Source of the DNA: Stutzerimonas zhaodongensis
Lineage (GTDB): Bacteria; Pseudomonadota; Gammaproteobacteria; Pseudomonadales; Pseudomonadaceae
Assembly (NCBI RefSeq): GCF_003696365.1
Contig: NZ_RFFM01000005.1
Coordinates: 150,334 to 214,333, forward strand
Length of the DNA: 64,000 bases
Direction of reading: 5' to 3'
The notes under the pieces are model-generated. The model did not search any database. It saw only the letters and a program-made list of their open reading frames with translations, and was not told where the DNA came from. Shown here one piece after another: positions 1 to 11,170 of the stretch (the first letter of the stretch is position 1; the number at the start of each line of letters is the position of its first letter). The position numbers were made by a program, and so were the translations under genes.

Positions 1-1388
<1,388 letters not shown>

Positions 1389-1400
1389 GGAAACGGATAG

Positions 1401-2012
<612 letters not shown>

Positions 2013-2015
2013 CGC

Positions 2016-2201
2016 ATGATGGAAATCGGGACTCTTCGCGGTCTGGGCACCATTCTGGTATTTGTCGCATTCATTGCCATCGTGCTCTGGGCTTACAGCA
2101 GCAAACGCAAGCAAAGCTTCGACGAGGCCGCCAACCTGCCCTTCGCAGACGAGCCCGACGCCAACAAGCGTGATGAAGAAGCGTCCAGGAGTAAGAAATA
2201 A
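2016..2201 (+). CDS. ccoQ: cbb3 oxidase small subunit CcoQ
   Basis: A 61-residue protein with one hydrophobic helix (about residues 10-28) followed by a charged cytoplasmic tail, as in CcoQ/FixQ. CcoQ is not catalytic; in other bacteria it stabilises the assembled oxidase. Two adjacent ATG codons (2016 and 2019) could each be the start. The gene lies between ccoO (3 bp) and ccoP (no gap). Presence of ccoQ fits the second of the two cco operons that I recall from P. stutzeri (ccoNOQP rather than ccoNOP). Confidence 0.9.
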   Translation: MMEIGTLRGLGTILVFVAFIAIVLWAYSSKRKQSFDEAANLPFADEPDANKRDEEASRSKK

Positions 2202-3119
2202 ATGACCACGTTTTGGAGTTGGTACATCACCCTGCTGAGCCTGGGGACTATTGCAGCCCTGGTCTGGCTGTTACTGGCAACACGCAAGGGGCAGCGCAGC
2301 GACAGCACCGAAGAGACAGTCGGCCACTCCTATGACGGCATCGAGGAGTACGACAACCCCCTGCCTCGCTGGTGGTTTCTGCTGTTCATCGCCACCGTAA
2401 TCTTCGCCCTCGGCTATCTGGCGCTTTACCCCGGTCTTGGTAACTGGAAGGGTGTGCTGCCCGGCTACGAGGACGGCTGGACACAGGTCAAAGAGTGGCA
2501 GCGTGAAGTAGACAAGGCCAACGAGCAATACGGCCCGCTCTACGCCAAGTTCGCCGCGATGCCTGTTGAAGAGGTCGCTCAGGATCCGCAAGCCCTGAAA
2601 ATGGGTGGTCGCCTGTTCGCCTCCAACTGCTCTGTCTGCCACGGTTCGGATGCCAAGGGCGCTTACGGCTTCCCTAACCTGACCGATGACGACTGGCTGT
2701 GGGGCGGTGAACCCGAGACCATCAAGACCACCATCATGGGCGGACGTCAGGCTGCAATGCCCGCGTGGCGCGATGTGATCGGCGAAGAAGGCATCCGCAA
2801 CGTTGCCGGTTATGTCCGCACCCTCGCCGGTCGTGACATTCCTGAAGGCATCAACGTGGACCTTGAGCAGGGTCAAAAGCTGTTCGCGGCCAACTGTGTA
2901 GCCTGCCACGGACCTGAAGGAAAAGGCACCCAGGCCATGGGCGCGCCTAATCTGACCGACAACGTCTGGCTTTACGGCTCGAGTTTCGCGCAGATCCAGC
3001 AGACGCTGCGCTACGGGCGTAACGGCCGCATGCCGGCCCAGGAAGAAATACTTGGCAACGACAAGGTGCACCTGCTGGCAGCCTATGTGTACAGCCTCTC
3101 GCAGAAGTCGGAGAACTGA
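2202..3119 (+). CDS. ccoP: cbb3 oxidase dihaem cytochrome c subunit III
   Basis: Dihaem cytochrome c that takes electrons from soluble cytochromes and passes them to CcoO. The 305-residue protein starts with two membrane helices (about residues 5-26 and 56-76), followed by two periplasmic cytochrome c domains with haem motifs CSVCH (143-147) and CVACH (232-236). Each domain has a downstream Met in a family-typical position (AAMPAW, GRMPAQ). It is the last oxidase subunit gene; a 136-bp gap with a strong dyad separates it from ccoG. Confidence 0.97.
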   Translation: MTTFWSWYITLLSLGTIAALVWLLLATRKGQRSDSTEETVGHSYDGIEEYDNPLPRWWFLLFIATVIFALGYLALYPGLGNWKGVLPGYEDGWTQVKEWQREVDKANEQYGPLYAKFAAMPVEEVAQDPQALKMGGRLFASNCSVCHGSDAKGAYGFPNLTDDDWLWGGEPETIKTTIMGGRQAAMPAWRDVIGEEGIRNVAGYVRTLAGRDIPEGINVDLEQGQKLFAANCVACHGPEGKGTQAMGAPNLTDNVWLYGSSFAQIQQTLRYGRNGRMPAQEEILGNDKVHLLAAYVYSLSQKSEN

Positions 3120-3200
3120 TCCCATCAGCTCAGGCGCGACCTACAGTCGCACCTGACTCCGGTTATCAAGGCGTACCATTCGCAGCAGGTCAGCTAAAGA

Positions 3201-3226
3201 TCCCGGTCGGCATGTATCGACCGGGA
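3201..3226. other. perfect 9-bp inverted repeat between ccoP and ccoG
   Basis: TCCCGGTCG (3201-3209) and CGACCGGGA (3218-3226) flank an 8-base loop. No T-run follows on either strand, so it is not a standard intrinsic terminator. It may protect the 3' end of the ccoNOQP message or be a protein-binding dyad. It lies 29 bp upstream of the ccoG start. Confidence 0.5.
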
Positions 3227-3255
3227 CACTCACCCTCCGCCGTGGTACGCATTCG

Positions 3256-4668
3256 ATGTCTAAGCAGATCCCCGTTCATGATGTAACGCCACCGGCAAAG
3301 GTCAATGCGACATCCGACCTCTACGCCGCGCGTGAAAAGATCTATACCCGCTCCTTCTCCGGCCTGTTTCGCAATCTGCGTCTCGTTGGCGGTGCCGTTC
3401 TCTTCGCCCTGTACTTCGGTACCGTGTGGCTCAACTGGAACGGCCGCCAGGCGGTCTTCTGGGACTTGCCAGAGCGCAAGTTCTATATCTTCGGCGCCAC
3501 CTTCTGGCCCCAGGACTTCATCCTGCTTTCAGCGTTGCTGATCATCTGCGCGTTCGGATTGTTCTTCATTACGGTGTTCGCTGGTCGGGTCTGGTGTGGT
3601 TATACCTGCCCGCAGAGCGTATTTACCTGGGTCTTCATGTGGGCCGAGAAGGTCACGGAAGGCGATCGCAACCAACGTATGAAGCTCGACAAGGCACCGA
3701 TGAGTGCCAACAAGTTCTTCCGCAAGTTGGCCAAGCATTCGATTTGGCTAGGCGTATCCCTCGCCATCGGCATCACCTTCGTTGGATATTTCACTCCGAT
3801 TCGCGAGCTCGTCCCGGATTTGCTCACCTTTCAGGTTGGCGGCTGGGCGCTGTTCTGGGTGGGCTTCTTTACGCTTGCCACGTATGGCAATGCCGGGTAT
3901 CTGCGCGAGCAGGTATGCATCTACATGTGCCCTTACGCTCGATTCCAGAGCGTTATGTTCGACAAGGACACGCTTATCGTTTCCTACGATCCACGTCGCG
4001 GTGAGCGGCGCGGGCCAAGGAAGAAAGAGGCGGATTACAAAGCCATGGGCCTTGGTGACTGCATCGACTGCACCATGTGCGTTCAGGTCTGCCCGACCGG
4101 TATCGACATCCGCGACGGCCTGCAGGTCGAGTGCATCGGCTGCGCAGCCTGCATCGATGCCTGCGACACGATCATGGACAAGATGAACTACCCCCGCGGA
4201 CTGATCAGCTACACGACCGAACACAACCTGTCCGGCCAGAAGACCCGTCTTGTCCGCCCACGGCTCATCGGCTATGCAGTTGCGCTAGTAGCGATGATGG
4301 GAGTCTTCGCCTATGCCGTCAGCGACCGCTCTCTGGTCAAGCTCGACGTTCTCAAGGACCGCGTCCTCTATCGGGAAAACGAGCAAGGCAGGATCGAGAA
4401 CGTCTACACGCTGAAGGTAATGAACAAGGGTCAGAGCGAGCAAACCTTCGTCATCGAAGCGACAGGCCTCGATGGCTTGCAGTATGAGGGACGGAACGAG
4501 ATCAAAGCCGAAGCAGGTGAACTGATCACCGTTCCGGTTGAGCTTTCGGTGAAACCTGAGCAACTCCCTTCCAGCACTAACGATATTGTCTTCCACATCA
4601 GGTCCGTGGATGACGATTCGATCAACGATGAGGCAGAGAGCCGCTTCATCGGTCCATCTATTCGATAA
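3256..4668 (+). CDS. ccoG: cytochrome c oxidase accessory protein CcoG, polyferredoxin
   Basis: Membrane ferredoxin needed for cbb3 biogenesis; CcoG has been shown in other bacteria to be a cupric reductase acting with the copper pathway. The 470-residue protein has several membrane helices, a NapH-like motif CGYTCPQSVFTW, a third cluster region CIYMCPYARFQS, and a classical double 4Fe-4S segment with CIDCTMCVQVCP followed by CIGCAACIDACD. The C-terminal third is an immunoglobulin-like periplasmic domain. It heads the ccoGHIS assembly genes, all on the same strand with short gaps. Confidence 0.95.
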   Translation: MSKQIPVHDVTPPAKVNATSDLYAAREKIYTRSFSGLFRNLRLVGGAVLFALYFGTVWLNWNGRQAVFWDLPERKFYIFGATFWPQDFILLSALLIICAFGLFFITVFAGRVWCGYTCPQSVFTWVFMWAEKVTEGDRNQRMKLDKAPMSANKFFRKLAKHSIWLGVSLAIGITFVGYFTPIRELVPDLLTFQVGGWALFWVGFFTLATYGNAGYLREQVCIYMCPYARFQSVMFDKDTLIVSYDPRRGERRGPRKKEADYKAMGLGDCIDCTMCVQVCPTGIDIRDGLQVECIGCAACIDACDTIMDKMNYPRGLISYTTEHNLSGQKTRLVRPRLIGYAVALVAMMGVFAYAVSDRSLVKLDVLKDRVLYRENEQGRIENVYTLKVMNKGQSEQTFVIEATGLDGLQYEGRNEIKAEAGELITVPVELSVKPEQLPSSTNDIVFHIRSVDDDSINDEAESRFIGPSIR

Positions 4669-4679
4669 ACAGGTAGTAC

Positions 4680-5183
4680 ATGAGCAACTCCGAGCAAGAG
4701 AACACCCGCTGGTACACACAATTCTGGGCTTGGTTCGTTATCGCTATCCTGGCGTTTTCAGTGGTCCTTGGGACTTCGCTGCTGACCATCGCAATTCGTA
4801 ACGCCGACACCTTGGTATCGGATAACTATTACGACGCCGGCAAAGGTATCAATCAGTCGCTCGAACGCGAGAAGCTCGCTGAGAGCATGGAAGTGCAGGC
4901 CACGCTGAACCTCAATGACGAGCGCGGGATCGCTGAAGTGCAACTCAGTGGATCCAGCCGTCCTCAGCAATTGGTGCTCAGCTTGCTGTCCCCAACGCAG
5001 CCCGAGCGAGATCGCCGCATCGTTCTACAGCCCCAGGGTGACGGGGTTTATCAAGGGCAGATGCAGGATTCGGTGACCGGCAGACGTTTTGTCGAGCTTA
5101 TCGGGCGCGAGGGTGAGCAGGACTGGCGACTGTTCGAGGAAGAGGAGATCGTCAGCGGCCAGCCAATAGACCTGAGTTACTGA
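4680..5183 (+). CDS. ccoH: FixH-family cbb3 assembly protein
   Basis: A 167-residue protein with one membrane helix (about residues 16-37) followed by a periplasmic domain, matching FixH/CcoH. CcoH is required for stable cbb3 assembly and contacts CcoP; its chemistry is not established. The opening [10 protein letters not shown] and the segment [14 protein letters not shown] are typical of the family. It starts 11 bp after ccoG and ends 7 bp before ccoI. Confidence 0.9.
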   Translation: MSNSEQENTRWYTQFWAWFVIAILAFSVVLGTSLLTIAIRNADTLVSDNYYDAGKGINQSLEREKLAESMEVQATLNLNDERGIAEVQLSGSSRPQQLVLSLLSPTQPERDRRIVLQPQGDGVYQGQMQDSVTGRRFVELIGREGEQDWRLFEEEEIVSGQPIDLSY

Positions 5184-5190
5184 CGCGTCG

Positions 5191-7632
5191 ATGGCGAACC
5201 CCGTCCCCTGCTATCACTGTGGGCTTCCAGTACCGGCCGGCAGCACCTACCGGGCATGCGTGCTGAACGAACAGCGGCCAATGTGCTGCCCGGGTTGCCA
5301 GGCTGTAGCCGAAGCGATCGTCCAGGGCGGTCTTGAAAGCTACTACCTGCACCGCAGCGACACCTCGATCAACCCCGGGGTTCTTCCGCAAGCGCTAACT
5401 GAAGAGCTGGCGCTTTATGACCGGAAAGATGTGCAACAGCCGTTCGTGCAACACGAAGGCGAGTTTGCCAGCACCGCTCTGATGATCGAGGGAATCAGCT
5501 GCGCAGCGTGTGGCTGGCTGATCGAAAAACATCTGCGTGGGCTGGAGGGAGTCAACGAGGCAAGCCTCAATCTCTCCAACCACAGACTGCGGGTCAGCTG
5601 GAACGACGCCACCCTTCCACTCAGCGAATTGCTTGCTGAGCTTCGCCGAATCGGCTATGCGGGACACCCCTACCAAGCGGACCAGGCTGCGGAGCGACTC
5701 GCACTGGCCAATCGCCGCAGCATGCGTCAACTTGGCGTCACCGGCCTGCTGTGGATGCAAGTGATGATGGCCACCATGGCAACCTGGCCGGAATTCAATA
5801 TCGACCTGTCGCCAGGCATGGCAAGTATCCTGCGCTGGACTGCCCTGCTGCTGACCACGCCCATCGTCTTCTACTGCTGCACGGACTTCTTCAAAGGCGC
5901 TGTTAGGGATCTGCGGACCCGCCATCTCACCATGGACGTGTCAGTATCACTGGCGATTGGGGGCGCCTACCTTGCCGGGGTCTGGTCGACGATCACCGGC
6001 CAAGGCGAACTCTACTTCGACGCGGTCGGCATGTTTGCGCTGTTTCTACTGGCCGGACGTTTTCTTGAGCGCCGCGCACGGGAACGCACGGCTGCAGCGA
6101 CTGCACAGCTGGTCAATTTATTACCCGCGTCCTGCCTCAAGCTTGATGATGAGGGTCAGACGGCACGCATCCTTCTCAGCGAACTGCAACTCGGTGACCA
6201 CGTGCTTATCCAGCCTGGCGCGCTGATTCCAGCCGACGGCCGCATTCTGAGCGGACAATCGAGTGTCGACGAATCCGTTCTTACCGGTGAATACCTGCCG
6301 CAGCCGCGAGGCATGGGTGACGCCGTTACTGCCGGCACACTCAATGTCGAAGGTGCGCTGACCATCGAGGTTCACGCGCTGGGCGACAACACGCGCCTGT
6401 CCGCCATTGTGGGCCTGCTGGAACGCGCGCAATCCGACAAGCCACGGCTGGCCGAACTGGCCGACCGCGTTGCTCAGTGGTTCTTGCTCATCGTGCTGTT
6501 TACCGCTGCAGTGGTTGGGTTCATCTGGTGGCAGATCGATCCGCAACGTGCCTTTTGGATCGTACTAGCGCTGCTCGTTGCCACCTGCCCTTGCGCTTTG
6601 TCGCTGGCAACACCGACGGCGCTGACGACGGCCACCGGGACACTCCACAAGCTCGGGCTGCTGCTCACTCGTGGCCACGTCCTGGAGGGCCTTAATCACA
6701 TTGATACGGTGATCTTCGACAAGACAGGCACATTGACCGAAGGACGCCTGACCCTGGGCGAGATCAAGCCCCTGGCCGACCTGGACGCAAATGCCTGCCT
6801 GGAATTGGCTGCCGCACTGGAGAACCGCTCTGAGCACCCGATTGCTCGTGCATTCGGTCGTGCGCCCCAAGCTGCCGATGCGGTGGACAGCATTCCTGGG
6901 CTTGGCCTGCAGGGATCAGTTGCTGGACGCGTTCTTCGAATTGGCCAGCCCGACTTCGTTGCGGCTGGTTACTCAGGCGTCGCACCGGAGATCCCGGGCA
7001 AAGATGGGCAGTGGCTGCTGTTGGGCGACGCTCAGGGACCACTGGCATGGCTGGTGCTCGACGACCGGATGCGCGACGACGCACCAGCCCTGCTTCAGGC
7101 TTGCAGAGATAAAGGCTGGCACACCGTACTGCTGTCCGGTGACAGCTCGCCAATGGTCGGCGAGATTGCTCGTCGACTCGGCATTGAGGACGCCCACGCA
7201 GGGATGACGCCTACAGACAAGCTGGTCTATCTTCAGAGGCTCCAATCCGAAGGTCGCCGCGTGCTGATGGTAGGTGATGGCGTCAACGATGCACCGGTGC
7301 TCGCCGCGGCGGATATTAGCGTGGCTATGGGATCGGCCACCGATCTGGCGAAAACCAGTGCCGACGCGGTGTTGCTCAGCAATCGTCTCGACAGCTTGGT
7401 CCAAGCATTCTCCATAGCGCGTCGAAGCCGACATATCATCATCGAGAATCTCGCCTGGGCGAGCCTATACAATGGCTTGATCCTGCCATTCGCTGCGATC
7501 GGTTGGGTGACCCCAATGTGGGCGGCGCTAGGGATGTCAGCCAGTTCCTTGCTGGTCGTGCTGAACGCCTTGCGGTTGACGCGCCTGCCAACTGCTACCA
7601 CCCGACAATCCACCCTGCCTGACGTAGGATAA
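5191..7632 (+). CDS. ccoI: copper-translocating P-type ATPase for cbb3 assembly
   Basis: P1B-type ATPase (FixI/CcoI) that exports copper to the periplasm for the CuB centre. The 813-residue protein begins with a Cys-rich FixI-type domain (CYHC at 7-10, CCPGC at 32-36), then a heavy-metal domain with CAAC (104-107). The ion-binding CPC is at 466-468 in TCPCALSLATP, the phosphorylated Asp of DKTGT is at about 510, and GDGVNDAP begins near 695. Eight membrane helices are expected. Context inside ccoGHIS distinguishes it from a CopA detoxification pump. Confidence 0.95.
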   Translation: MANPVPCYHCGLPVPAGSTYRACVLNEQRPMCCPGCQAVAEAIVQGGLESYYLHRSDTSINPGVLPQALTEELALYDRKDVQQPFVQHEGEFASTALMIEGISCAACGWLIEKHLRGLEGVNEASLNLSNHRLRVSWNDATLPLSELLAELRRIGYAGHPYQADQAAERLALANRRSMRQLGVTGLLWMQVMMATMATWPEFNIDLSPGMASILRWTALLLTTPIVFYCCTDFFKGAVRDLRTRHLTMDVSVSLAIGGAYLAGVWSTITGQGELYFDAVGMFALFLLAGRFLERRARERTAAATAQLVNLLPASCLKLDDEGQTARILLSELQLGDHVLIQPGALIPADGRILSGQSSVDESVLTGEYLPQPRGMGDAVTAGTLNVEGALTIEVHALGDNTRLSAIVGLLERAQSDKPRLAELADRVAQWFLLIVLFTAAVVGFIWWQIDPQRAFWIVLALLVATCPCALSLATPTALTTATGTLHKLGLLLTRGHVLEGLNHIDTVIFDKTGTLTEGRLTLGEIKPLADLDANACLELAAALENRSEHPIARAFGRAPQAADAVDSIPGLGLQGSVAGRVLRIGQPDFVAAGYSGVAPEIPGKDGQWLLLGDAQGPLAWLVLDDRMRDDAPALLQACRDKGWHTVLLSGDSSPMVGEIARRLGIEDAHAGMTPTDKLVYLQRLQSEGRRVLMVGDGVNDAPVLAAADISVAMGSATDLAKTSADAVLLSNRLDSLVQAFSIARRSRHIIIENLAWASLYNGLILPFAAIGWVTPMWAALGMSASSLLVVLNALRLTRLPTATTRQSTLPDVG

Positions 7633-7680
7633 GTCACTCGACGGCCAACGCCGAATTGCCGTGACCTTCTGGAGGCCCTT

Positions 7681-7890
7681 ATGGCCGCACTTTACATTTT
7701 GATCCCGGTTGCCGTGGTTCTCGTTGCATTGGCCATCTGGGTTTTCTTCTGGGCCGTCGACAGCGGCCAGTACGATGATCTTGACGGCCCCGCTCATAGC
7801 ATCCTGTTCGACGAGGAAGACCCAAAGCACCGCGCGGGTATAAAACAGGCCGAGGAAGGTAGCGACGGCAGGAAAGACGGCAGTGACTGA
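7681..7890 (+). CDS. ccoS: cbb3 oxidase maturation protein CcoS
   Basis: A 69-residue protein with one N-terminal membrane helix (about residues 3-24) and the family motif FFWAVDSGQYDDLDG. CcoS is needed for cofactor insertion into CcoN. The ATG has a good ribosome site (TGGAGG) at the expected distance. The gene starts 48 bp after ccoI, and its last 8 bp overlap the GTG start of the next gene, suggesting coupled translation. Confidence 0.93.
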   Translation: MAALYILIPVAVVLVALAIWVFFWAVDSGQYDDLDGPAHSILFDEEDPKHRAGIKQAEEGSDGRKDGSD

Positions 7891-8608
7891 TCTTCTGCCG
7901 TTGCTGGCGTCAGCCTGGGTGCTCGGCCTGCTCGGCGGTGGGCATTGTCTGGGTATGTGCGGAGGGTTGATGGGCGCGCTGACCATGGCCATCCCACCGG
8001 AGCAGCGTGGCAGGCGCCTGCGTCTGCTGGTCGCTTACAACATAGGACGGGTGTTTAGTTACGCCACTGCAGGATTACTCATAGGCCTTGCCGGCTGGGC
8101 CGTGGCCAACAGCCCGGCAGCAATGGCGTTACGTGTCGTAGCCGCTTTGCTGCTGATCAGTATGGGACTTTATCTTGCCGGATGGTGGAGCGGGCTTACG
8201 CGAGTGGAGGCCTTGGGCCGAGGCTTATGGCGACATATTCAACCCTTCGCCAGCCGATTGATGCCAGTCAAAAGCGTGCCTCGGGCACTCTTACTGGGTG
8301 CGCTCTGGGGCTGGTTACCATGCGGTCTGGTCTATAGCACCCTACTCTGGGCGGCGAGTCAGGGCGACGCGCTAGAAAGCGCGCTGCTAATGCTGGCGTT
8401 TGGTGTCGGCACCTGGCCCGTGCTCGTGGCAACCGGCCTCGCCGCAGAACGCATCACCGCAATGCTTCGCAAACGCGGCGTGCGCCTGACCGGAGGTATA
8501 GCGGTAATCCTGTTCGGTGTATGGACCCTGCCCGGCCCGCATCAGCAATGGGTCATGGGCCATGGCAGCAGTGCACATCAACAGCAGTCCTCACACCTTC
8601 AACATTGA
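7883..8608 (+). CDS. TauE/SafE-type membrane protein linked to ccoGHIS
   Basis: A 241-residue polytopic protein of about six helices with the opening WVLGLLGGGHCLGMCGGLMGAL, whose GHCxGMCGG pattern marks the UreH-like/SafE branch found beside cco assembly genes. Metal transport for oxidase assembly is a reasonable guess from the Cys/His motif in the first helix and the position, but the substrate is not known. The start is GTG, inside the end of ccoS. The C-terminal tail is rich in His and Gln (HQQWVMGHGSSAHQQQSSHL). Confidence 0.85.
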   Translation: MTDLLPLLASAWVLGLLGGGHCLGMCGGLMGALTMAIPPEQRGRRLRLLVAYNIGRVFSYATAGLLIGLAGWAVANSPAAMALRVVAALLLISMGLYLAGWWSGLTRVEALGRGLWRHIQPFASRLMPVKSVPRALLLGALWGWLPCGLVYSTLLWAASQGDALESALLMLAFGVGTWPVLVATGLAAERITAMLRKRGVRLTGGIAVILFGVWTLPGPHQQWVMGHGSSAHQQQSSHLQH

Positions 8609-8624
8609 CCAGCGCTTGACGAAA

Positions 8625-8645
8625 GTGAGCAACACGGCTGCTCAC
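8625..8645. other. 7-bp hairpin between convergent genes
   Basis: GTGAGCA (8625-8631) and TGCTCAC (8639-8645) flank a 7-base loop between the convergent SafE-like gene and nadE. No T-run follows, so termination is only a possibility. Confidence 0.3.
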
Positions 8646-8662
8646 CGCTCCATGGAGTCGGC

Positions 8663-9490
8663 TCAGGGCTCTTTCGGCAACTGACGTTTGTGTGCTGACT
8701 TGTCATAGGTATCGACGATGATCCGCGCTGCTTCGTCTGGAATCGCTCGGCCTTGCAGGAATTCATCGATGTGCTGATAGCTCACACCATGAGCTTCCTC
8801 GTCGGGCTTGCCGGGTGACAGCTCTTCCAGATCCGCAGTCGGCACCTTCTTGACCAACTGCTCGGGCGCGCCCAATGCAGCTGCCAGCTCACGCACCTGG
8901 TATTTCACCAGTCCAGCCAGAGGCGTGAGGTCGCAAGCGCCATCTCCGAATTTGGTGAAAAATCCCATCACGGCTTCAGCCGCATGGTCTGTACCAATAA
9001 CCAGGCCCTGACGTGCGTTGGCGATGGTGTATTGCGCCACCATGCGGATCCGAGCCTTGGTGTTGCCCAACACGAAGTCACGTTTCTCCGGGGTCAGGTC
9101 ACCAAGCGCCTCGGTTGCCTGCGCCAGCCCTTGAACGGCAGCGCCAATGTTCACCGTATGGCATTCGTCCGGCTTTATCGTGTCCACCGCGAGCTGTGCT
9201 TCGTCTTCATCATGCTGAACCTGGTAAGGCAGCCGGACTGCAATGAATCGGTAGTCATCGCCTTCGCCCTTCGCTCGCATGCCTTCTACAGCGCGCTGGG
9301 CAAGCAGGCCGGCGGTGGTCGAGTCGACGCCGCCACTGATGCCCAGTACCAAGGTCTTCAATCCAGATTCGCGCAGGCACGTCTGTATAAAGGCGACGCG
9401 ACGGTCGATTTCCGCCTGGATGGCTGACGGACCATCGAATGGGGGACATACGTTAAGTGCAGCAGCGATCTCTTGCTGACGGCTATGCAT
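8663..9490 (-). CDS. nadE: NH3-dependent NAD synthetase
   Basis: Makes NAD from deamido-NAD, ATP and ammonia. The 275-residue length is that of the ammonia-dependent form, without the glutaminase domain. The ATP pyrophosphatase loop [10 protein letters not shown] and the downstream [26 protein letters not shown] and GVSY segments are clear. It is transcribed away from the hemN-like gene, with a 201-bp shared upstream region. Confidence 0.95.
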   Translation of the reverse strand: MHSRQQEIAAALNVCPPFDGPSAIQAEIDRRVAFIQTCLRESGLKTLVLGISGGVDSTTAGLLAQRAVEGMRAKGEGDDYRFIAVRLPYQVQHDEDEAQLAVDTIKPDECHTVNIGAAVQGLAQATEALGDLTPEKRDFVLGNTKARIRMVAQYTIANARQGLVIGTDHAAEAVMGFFTKFGDGACDLTPLAGLVKYQVRELAAALGAPEQLVKKVPTADLEELSPGKPDEEAHGVSYQHIDEFLQGRAIPDEAARIIVDTYDKSAHKRQLPKEP

Positions 9491-9618
9491 GAGTTTCTCC
9501 TATGCTGTTGAGCGATACGGTTAAAGACCCTGACTCGTTAATCCGACCATAATTCGACAGATAAATCTCCTACCCTTGTACCGCCGGTCCCAGTGCTTGC
9601 ACCAGGGTCTGGACTCGC

Positions 9619-9660
9619 TTGATACAGGTCAAGTCTACGCGTCTGCGTCAGACCTAGAAT
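9619..9660 (+). promoter_or_regulatory. class II ANR/FNR-type promoter of the hemN-like gene
   Basis: The box TTGATACAGGTCAA (9619-9632) matches the FNR/ANR consensus TTGAT-N4-ATCAA at nine of ten fixed positions. A -10 hexamer TAGAAT lies at 9655-9660. If transcription starts at about 9667, the box is centred at -41.5 and the hexamer covers -12 to -7, exactly the spacing of class II FNR-activated promoters. The start codon of the gene is 25 bp further on. Activation by ANR at low oxygen is inferred from the site; anr lies immediately downstream of this gene. Confidence 0.8.
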
Positions 9661-9691
9661 CCTGCTACCGCAGTCAAACCGAGACCGTAAG

Positions 9692-11071
9692 ATGCTCGAC
9701 GCCATTCGCTGGGATGCCGACCTGATTCATCGTTACGATCAGGACGGGCCGCGCCATGTCTGCTATCCGCCCCCCCTTCGGTTCGACGGCAACCTGAGCT
9801 CATTCGATCTTTTGCATGCGCTTCGCAGCAGCCGTCAGGAACGCCGTGCGCTTTCGCTGTATGTGCACCTGCCATTCTGCATGGACGTCTGCTACCACTG
9901 TCACCGAAACAAGGTCATCACCAATGACCGCGGACGAGCATTGCCCTATCTGGAGAGGCTGGAAAAGGAAATCGAGATGGTTGCCTGCCACCTTGACCCT
10001 GGCCAGATCGTCGAGCAGCTGCATTTTGGTGGAGGTACGCCGACCTTTCTCAGCCATGACGAGCTGCGCAGGCTAGTGGCCGGTCTTCGTCAGCATTTCA
10101 ATTTCAAGGACGATGATCATGCCGACGTTAGCATTGCCATCGATCCGCGGGAGGCAAACTGGCCGACCATGGGCTTGTTGCGCGAGCTGGGTTTCAATCG
10201 TATCAGCATCGGCTCGCTGGACCTCGATCCGGATGTACAGCGTGCCATTAACCGGGTGCAGCCCCTGAAGCAGACCCAGACTGTCATCGAAGCTGCCAGA
10301 ACGTTGCAGTTCCGCTCGATCCAAGTCGACCTCGTCTATGGACTTCCGCGGCAAACTTCTACGGGATTCGCGCGCACGCTAGGCTCGATCATCGCTCTTC
10401 AGCCGGACCGCGTATCCCTGTCCAGCTATGCACATTTGCCGGAGCGCCACATGGCGCAAAGGCGAATAAACGCCACGGAGCTTCCGTCACAGCCCGACAA
10501 ACTGACCATGCTGCAACACGGCGTGGAAATGCTGACATACGCCGGCTATCGATATATTGGCATGGACCTATTCGCGCTTCCGGATGATGAACTCGCAATG
10601 GCGCAGGAGGATGGCAAGCTCGAGCGCAATTTTCTGGGCTACACGACCCATGGCCAATGTGATCTTATCGGTCTGGGCGTATCCGCGATTAGCCAGATTG
10701 GCGATCTCTACTGCCAGAACAACAGCGATATCACGCTGTACCAGCAATCGATGGACCAGCGCCAGCTGGCTACAGTGCGAGGGCTGCGCTGCAATGGAGA
10801 CGATCAGATCCGGCATCGGGTTATCAAGTCACTGATCTGCAACTTCGAGCTTCGTTTCGAGGAGATCGAAAACGTCTTCGGGATCAGGTTCAAATCGTAT
10901 TTCGAGGAGATCTGGCCATCGCTGGAACAGATGAACACCGACGGGCTCATCCTGCTCAAGCAAGACATGATTACGATTCTGCCAGCCGGACGGTTGCTGG
11001 CACACAAGGTCTGTATGCAGTTCGAACACCCTTCACCTAGCCCCTCGCTGCAATTGTCCCGAGCCATTTGA
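9692..11071 (+). CDS. hemN: HemN-family radical SAM protein with altered active-site residues
   Basis: By length (459 aa), overall sequence and position beside anr this is the oxygen-independent coproporphyrinogen III dehydrogenase gene. The cluster cysteines are present (C63, C67, C70), as are Y57 and FGGGTP. Key positions differ from E. coli HemN: the fourth Cys of CYFCGC is Arg (CYHCHR), Glu145 of IEIDP is Ala (IAIDP, A149), Gln172 of GVQD is Leu (GSLD, L176), Gln311 of NFQGY is Leu (NFLGY, L315), and MDHFA is MDLFA. Upstream, the family YTSYPTA reads HVCYPPP. The frame is intact, so this looks like a selected change or slow decay rather than a recent pseudogene. It may no longer bind SAM normally; the symbol reflects homology only. 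Confidence 0.8.
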   Translation: MLDAIRWDADLIHRYDQDGPRHVCYPPPLRFDGNLSSFDLLHALRSSRQERRALSLYVHLPFCMDVCYHCHRNKVITNDRGRALPYLERLEKEIEMVACHLDPGQIVEQLHFGGGTPTFLSHDELRRLVAGLRQHFNFKDDDHADVSIAIDPREANWPTMGLLRELGFNRISIGSLDLDPDVQRAINRVQPLKQTQTVIEAARTLQFRSIQVDLVYGLPRQTSTGFARTLGSIIALQPDRVSLSSYAHLPERHMAQRRINATELPSQPDKLTMLQHGVEMLTYAGYRYIGMDLFALPDDELAMAQEDGKLERNFLGYTTHGQCDLIGLGVSAISQIGDLYCQNNSDITLYQQSMDQRQLATVRGLRCNGDDQIRHRVIKSLICNFELRFEEIENVFGIRFKSYFEEIWPSLEQMNTDGLILLKQDMITILPAGRLLAHKVCMQFEHPSPSPSLQLSRAI

Positions 11072-11170
11072 AGCACCGTTGCAAAGCCCCTGCGACCGCT
11101 TCGCCAATTGGCCTTGAGCATCTGCCTGAGTTACCCTTGCACACTTCGTAGGGTTTCTCAGGATCTGCCA

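Noticed and set aside
11072..11170. ANR autoregulatory box in front of anr
   Set aside because: No TTGAT-N4-ATCAA-like pair with acceptable matches in the gap.
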